Origin: Halomicrobium urmianum
GTDB lineage: Archaea; Halobacteriota; Halobacteria; Halobacteriales; Haloarculaceae
Reading direction: 5' to 3'
DNA: 64,000 nucleotides
Assembly (NCBI RefSeq): GCF_020217425.1
Contig: NZ_CP084090.1
Span: 1,302,001-1,366,000 of the forward strand
The translations under genes and the position numbers were made by a program. Shown here one piece after another: positions 60,304-64,000 of this stretch (position 1 is the stretch's first letter; every line of letters starts with the position of its first letter). The notes under the pieces were generated by a model, which saw only the letters and a program-made list of their open reading frames with translations, was not told where the DNA came from and ran no database searches.

Positions 60304-60969
60304 ATGAGCGTCATCGGCGAGTTCGCGGTGCCCGCCAGCGCGGTCGCGATGCACCGGACGCTGGCGGCCGCACCGGAGATGACTGTCGAGATCGAGCGCG
60401 TCGTGGCCCACGAGGGCGGGACGCTCACGCCGTACTTCTGGATCCGCGGCGGCGACGCCGACGCGTTCGAGGCGGCCATCCGCGAGGATCCGTCCGTCTC
60501 GGACGCGACGAGACTCGACGTCCACGAGGGCGGGACGCTCTATCGGGCGAAGTGGCCGCCCGACGTCGAGTCCGTCGGCCACGCCTACCTCCAGACCGGC
60601 GCGACCATCCTCGAGGCGACCGGCCGCGACGACGAGTGGGAACTGCGCCTGCGATTCGACACCCACCGGGACGTCGCGGAGTTCCGCGAGTACTGCGCGG
60701 ACCACGGCGTCGCCTTCGACGTCGAGCGCGTCTACAACCCCTCTGCGCCGAAGGCGGGCGGCCAGTTCGGGCTCACGCCCAAGCAGCGCGAGGCGCTGGT
60801 CACCGCGCTGGAGAACGGCTTCTACGAGGTGCCCCAGAATGCGACGATGGACGACGTGGCGGACGCCATCGGCGTCAGCCAGCAGGCCGTCTCGAAGCGC
60901 CTCCGGCGGGCCCACGGCAACCTCGTCGGCAACGTCCTCACCGTCGAGGAGATCGCGTCCGGCGACTGA
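60304..60969 (+). CDS. Bacterioopsin-activator-type HTH regulator
   Basis: 221 aa. N-terminal BAT/GAF-like sensor half (MSVIGEFAVPASAVAMHRTL, then RLRFDTHRDVAEFREYCADH) and a C-terminal HTH_10 domain: GQFGLTPKQREALVTALENG, FYEVPQNATMDDVADAIGVS, QQAVSKRLRRAHGNLVGNVL. Haloarchaeal family of many paralogues; the regulated genes are unknown. It has no CBS/PAS extension. Confidence 0.92.
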   Translation: MSVIGEFAVPASAVAMHRTLAAAPEMTVEIERVVAHEGGTLTPYFWIRGGDADAFEAAIREDPSVSDATRLDVHEGGTLYRAKWPPDVESVGHAYLQTGATILEATGRDDEWELRLRFDTHRDVAEFREYCADHGVAFDVERVYNPSAPKAGGQFGLTPKQREALVTALENGFYEVPQNATMDDVADAIGVSQQAVSKRLRRAHGNLVGNVLTVEEIASGD

Positions 60970-61032
60970 CTGCGACGCGGTACTTAAATTGGTTGTATAT
61001 ATCACCCGTCCTCTCATCGGGGTGGCGCTACT

Positions 61033-61075
61033 CGGTGGCACCAGAGATGGGGACGGCGAACCGACGGTGCCACCG
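61033..61075 (+). promoter_or_regulatory. Leader hairpin upstream of the zinc-ribbon gene
   Basis: CGGTGGCACC (61033-61042) and GGTGCCACCG (61066-61075) form a perfect 10-bp stem. A TATA-like ACTTAAATT at about 60982-60990 would start a transcript near 61012, giving a leader of about 145 nt that contains this stem before the ATG at 61157. Long leaders are rare in haloarchaea. Confidence 0.4.
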
Positions 61076-61156
61076 GACGGAACAGACGGCGACGACCGAC
61101 GGGGGAGATGACCCGACAAGCGCGGCCGACGCACGGCCAGTTCGGTCCAGCCGACC

Positions 61157-61351
61157 ATGACGCGCGACTTCCGCGACTGGCTCTCGTGCCCGGAGTGCGG
61201 CGAGGACGGGGACGTCTCCGCACTCGCGTACAAGACGGACCTCGTGCTCGAGTGCCGCAACTGCGAGTGCACCTCGGAGTTCGTCATCGGTGAGGACGCC
61301 CCGCTGCGTGACGTGGAAGTCGAGGAAGCAGACGGAATCGATTGCGACTGA
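61157..61351 (+). CDS. Small zinc-ribbon protein, 64 aa
   Basis: DFRDWLSCPECGEDGDVSAL with Cys11/Cys14, then VLECRNCECTSEFVIGEDAP with Cys33/Cys36 (and Cys38), followed by an acidic tail. A single treble-clef or ribbon of the Trm112-like or rubredoxin-like kind. No assigned function. Confidence 0.8.
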   Translation: MTRDFRDWLSCPECGEDGDVSALAYKTDLVLECRNCECTSEFVIGEDAPLRDVEVEEADGIDCD

Positions 61352-61445
61352 ACGCCGGCGAAGCGACCGCTCGCGAGTGACCGGGGTCCGACCTCGGCGC
61401 CGGGAATCCGCAAAGTACGTGTCCTGGTCTCGTCAACGCGGTCGC

Positions 61446-61952
61446 ATGCGCATTCCCCGCAGACGAGCGGTCGCCCTCCTCGCCGGCGCTGCCCTCCCCG
61501 CGATCGCCGGATGTACGGAGGACGGCGCGGCCACGGACGAGGTGATGACGACCGACGCCGCGACCGACGACGCGACCGAACGGACGAGCGACTCGGCCCT
61601 GCGAGTCACCGTCTCGGGCCCCGACGGCGAGCGGACCTTCTTCGACGGGACGGACGTAGCCGACGTCGGCGAGGCGGAACGCGCCCGGAGCGGCGGCTAC
61701 CGGCTTCTGGTCGAACTGGACGACGAGGGCACGGCGAACGCCAGTGCGGCGTTCCGCGCGGTCGGCGGCGACGACGCGCCCGACGAGACGACGGTCGTCG
61801 TCGCGTTCGAGGGCGAAGAGAAGGGGTCGTTCGGCGTCCGCGAGGACCTCGCCCGGGAGATCGCGTCGGGCGAGTGGAACGGGGAGTTCGTCCTGACGTT
61901 CGCGAACGAGTCCGAGGCCGAGGCCGCCCGGGAGACGCTCGTCGAGGACTGA
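61446..61952 (+). CDS. Tat lipoprotein, SecD-P1-like domain, unknown
   Basis: 168 aa. Signal MRIPRRRAVALLAGAALPAI with lipobox Cys23. After a Thr/Asp/Ala linker the mature part (about 55-168; LRVTVSGPDGERTFFDGTDV, GGYRLLVELDDEGTANASAA, WNGEFVLTFANESEAEAARE) has the alternating pattern of the SecDF P1 head subdomain. That similarity is by eye. It is probably attached to the outer face of the membrane. Confidence 0.72.
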   Translation: MRIPRRRAVALLAGAALPAIAGCTEDGAATDEVMTTDAATDDATERTSDSALRVTVSGPDGERTFFDGTDVADVGEAERARSGGYRLLVELDDEGTANASAAFRAVGGDDAPDETTVVVAFEGEEKGSFGVREDLAREIASGEWNGEFVLTFANESEAEAARETLVED

Positions 61953-61972
61953 ACCGCCTGCCGCTACGGCTC

Positions 61973-62878
61973 CTACCGCAACCCCCGCTCGCGCTCCCAC
62001 GCCCGCACCAGCCGCGTCAGCGTCTCGTTGACCGGCACCGGCTCGTCGGCCCGCTCGACGACCGCGCCGTTGATCGCGTCTATCTCCGTCCGACGGCCCC
62101 GTTGCAGGTCCTGTCGCATCGAGGAGACGTTGTCGGCGGTGTCGGTGGCGACGCGCTCGACGGCCGCGACGGCCTCGTCGTCGGAGAGGTCGATCCCGTG
62201 GGCGCGGGCGACCCGGGCCGCCTCCCGCGCGGCAGCGCGGGCGAGGTCGTTCGCGGGCCCGTCGAGCAGCGCGCCGTTGGGCAGGTCAGCGAGCGCCGTC
62301 GCCACGTTGATCCCGGCGTTGACCGCCAGCTTCGCCCACAGTCGGCGGGGCACGTCGTCGGCGACGGTCGTCTCGATACCCGCGTCGTCGAACGCCGCGC
62401 CGACGCGCTCGGCCGCCGCGCTCTCGCCGCCCTCGTGCGGGCCCAGCGTCACCTCGCCGACGCCGGTGCACTCGACGCGACCGGGGTCCGCCAGGCGGGC
62501 GCCGTAGGTGCAGGTGCCCCCCAGCACGGGGCAGTCGAGTGCGGCCGCCAGGCGCTCCTCGTTGCCGAGCCCGTTCTGGACGGAGAGGCAGGCGTCGAGG
62601 TCGCAGTCGGCCAGCGCGGCGGCGGCCGCGTCGGTGTCGGAGGCCTTGACCGCGACGACGGCGAGGTCCCAGTCGGTCGTGCCGCCGTCGCCGTCCGCGA
62701 CGGCGGTGACGGCCTCGGGCCGGACGCGGGCCTCGACCGCCCCCGTGATCCGGAGCCCGTCCTCGCGGACTCGGGCGACGTGGGGGTCCCGGCCGACCAG
62801 CGTCACGTCGCGGTCGCGGGCGAGCAGGCCGCCCAGCAGGCTGCCGAGGCTGCCGGCGCCGAAGACGAGGACGTCCAT
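61973..62878 (-). CDS. panE: 2-dehydropantoate 2-reductase
   Basis: 301-aa NADPH-dependent ketopantoate reductase. Rossmann motif VLVFGAGSLGSLLGGLLARD. LSVQNGLGNEERLAAALDCP and VLGGTCTYGARLADPGRVEC, then WAKLAVNAGINVATALADLP with the catalytic Lys, and TSMRQDLQRGRRTEIDAING-type ending (here SSMRQDLQRGRRTEIDAING). In archaea it supports CoA synthesis. Confidence 0.93.
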   Translation of the reverse strand: MDVLVFGAGSLGSLLGGLLARDRDVTLVGRDPHVARVREDGLRITGAVEARVRPEAVTAVADGDGGTTDWDLAVVAVKASDTDAAAAALADCDLDACLSVQNGLGNEERLAAALDCPVLGGTCTYGARLADPGRVECTGVGEVTLGPHEGGESAAAERVGAAFDDAGIETTVADDVPRRLWAKLAVNAGINVATALADLPNGALLDGPANDLARAAAREAARVARAHGIDLSDDEAVAAVERVATDTADNVSSMRQDLQRGRRTEIDAINGAVVERADEPVPVNETLTRLVRAWERERGLR

Positions 62879-62917
62879 GGCCGAGCGTGGTCAGCGCGGC
62901 GGAAAAGCGCGTCGGGC

Positions 62918-64000
62918 TCAGGAGAACAGGCTGGTGTGGACGGGCGCGTAGTCGTTGCCGTCGTCGTCGTCATCGTCGTCGACGGTGTCGGAGATGGCGT
63001 TCCCGGAGAGGCCCACCTCGAGGAAGTCGGACAGCGGCGGGCCGACCTTGTCGGGTTCGACGAGGAAGGCGTCGTGGCCGTAGTCGGAGTCGACGACGTG
63101 GTGGGCGGTGTCGGTGCCCGTCTCGCGGAAGGCCTCGGCCAGCGCCTCGGACTGCTCGGTGGTGAAGTGCCAGTCGCCGGTAAAGGAGACCAGCAGGGCC
63201 TCGCCGTCGAACGCCGCGAGCGCGTCCGCGTCGGACTCGAAGCCGGACGACAGGTCGTAGTTGTCCATCGCGCGGGTCAGGTAGAGGTAGCTGTTGGCGT
63301 CGAACCGCTCGACGAACTTCGTCGAGTTGTAGTCGAGGAACGACTCGACGTCCCGATAGGGGAAGAAGCGCCCGGCGGGGTCGGTGGGGAACTCCCGCTC
63401 GAACTCGCGGGTGGCCGCGCGGCGACCGAACCGCCGCTCCATCGAGGACTTCGAGAAGTACATCACGTGGCCGAGCTGGCGGGCCAGCGCGAGGCCGTCG
63501 TCCGGCTGGCCGTCGTCCTCGCCGTAGTAGTGGCCGTCGTTCCAGTTCGGATCCGTGGTGATGGCGCGGCGGGCGACGGAGTCGAGCGCGAGGCACTGCG
63601 CGTCCAGGCGCGCCGCGGCGGCGACGGACGCCACCTTCTCGACGTGGTCGGGGTGGCGCTTGACCCACTCGAGGGCGTTCATGCCGCCGACGCTGCCGCC
63701 GACGACGGCGTGGAGGTGGGGAACGCCCAGTTCGTCGAGGACGAGCCGCTGGGCCTCAGTCCAGTCGGTGACCGTCACCGGCGGGAACTCCGTGGCGTAG
63801 GGCTCGCCGGTCTCGGGGTTCTCGGTGGCGGGCCCGCTCGTGCCGTAGCAGGACCCGGGGACGTTCACGCAGACGACGAAGTACTCGTTCGTGTCGACGG
63901 CCTTCCCCGGGCCGACGATGTCGTCCCACCAGGCGAACGCCTGGTCCGAGTCCTGGAAGCGGCCCTGCGAGGCGACGTGGGCGCTGCCGGTCAGCGCGTG
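62918..64000 (-). CDS. metX: Homoserine O-acetyltransferase MetX (5' part beyond window)
   Basis: C-terminal 361 residues or so; the frame is open to the window edge. An alpha/beta-hydrolase whose acyl-enzyme serine is in [20 protein letters not shown]. The visible N-terminal part [16 protein letters not shown] and [20 protein letters not shown] is typical. The acid and base are in [16 protein letters not shown] and [16 protein letters not shown]. Transfers acetyl to homoserine for methionine synthesis. The protein has an acidic (DDDDDDD) C-terminal insert. Confidence 0.94.
   Translation of the reverse strand, partial: HALTGSAHVASQGRFQDSDQAFAWWDDIVGPGKAVDTNEYFVVCVNVPGSCYGTSGPATENPETGEPYATEFPPVTVTDWTEAQRLVLDELGVPHLHAVVGGSVGGMNALEWVKRHPDHVEKVASVAAAARLDAQCLALDSVARRAITTDPNWNDGHYYGEDDGQPDDGLALARQLGHVMYFSKSSMERRFGRRAATREFEREFPTDPAGRFFPYRDVESFLDYNSTKFVERFDANSYLYLTRAMDNYDLSSGFESDADALAAFDGEALLVSFTGDWHFTTEQSEALAEAFRETGTDTAHHVVDSDYGHDAFLVEPDKVGPPLSDFLEVGLSGNAISDTVDDDDDDDGNDYAPVHTSLFS

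Noticed and set aside
1-64000. CRISPR arrays, tRNA/rRNA genes, transposases, integrases
   Set aside because: No regularly spaced repeats with unique spacers, no tRNA T-loop/anticodon arrangement in the gaps, and no DDE or tyrosine recombinase motifs were seen; the mobile-element-like repeats have no enzyme nearby.

Overview
The window is a gene-dense, very GC-rich stretch of a halophilic archaeon (class Halobacteria). Several things show this: acidic proteomes throughout (Asp/Glu-rich, Lys-poor), an archaeal ribosomal/SRP cluster (L39e, L31e, aIF-6, L18a/LX, prefoldin alpha, FtsY), Tat-type rather than Sec-type signal peptides, TATA boxes about 28 nt before leaderless starts, Taw1, archaeal riboflavin enzymes (CTP-dependent RibK, GTP cyclohydrolase III), TrmB and Bat-type regulators, DUF7344 and a PitA-like heme protein. 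I cannot fix the genus from sequence alone. No tRNA, rRNA, CRISPR array or transposase was found.

Layout. 1-2768 (minus): translation/targeting cluster rpl39e-rpl31e-tif6-rpl18a-pfdA-ftsY, with ftsY cut by the window edge. 2938-12604: mixed housekeeping genes: lipoprotein, ZIP transporter, ThpR, TPR + DUF424 pair, a lone CBM6-like protein, SufS, DUF4242, CNNM-type CBS protein, PH/helical protein, SufU. 12605-17597: repeat-rich intergenic DNA, a 666-aa PitA-type heme protein, an erythromycin-esterase homologue, TrmB. 17768-28002: carbohydrate-flavoured region: orphan family-5 binding lipoprotein, GH13 alpha-glucosidase, NmrA-like reductase, TIM-barrel sugar isomerase, MFS, a frameshifted GH5/dockerin protein lacking both catalytic Glu, and an M50-CBS protease. 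28290-35881: UspA, small zinc ribbon, F420-type LLM oxidoreductase, histidine kinase, Taw1, then a 1060-aa GAF/PAS histidine kinase. 36027-41974: seven-gene Mrp/Mnh Na+/H+ antiporter operon. 42148-44578: riboflavin genes ribK (with HTH), ribB, gch3. 44694-52246: MFS, LarA-like + acid-sugar kinase pair, ABC exporter pair, galactonate dehydratase. 52502-55751: three coupled genes I cannot assign to any family. 55839-64000: DUF457, alkaline-phosphatase-superfamily enzyme + flippase-like membrane protein, regulators, zinc ribbon, lipoprotein, PanE and MetX (cut by the edge).

The most unusual signals are: (a) an 80-bp palindromic MITE-like element in two full copies and one copy that has cleanly lost its central hairpin; (b) the unassigned Tat-exported/membrane three-gene operon; (c) haloarchaeal GAGCG-type mini-repeats sitting in frame inside two conserved enzymes (a kinase ATPase domain and an acid-sugar kinase) as well as between genes; (d) a 46-bp intergenic duplicate of the 3' end of the PitA-like gene; (e) a GH5-like secreted protein whose catalytic residues are replaced and whose signal peptide is out of frame.
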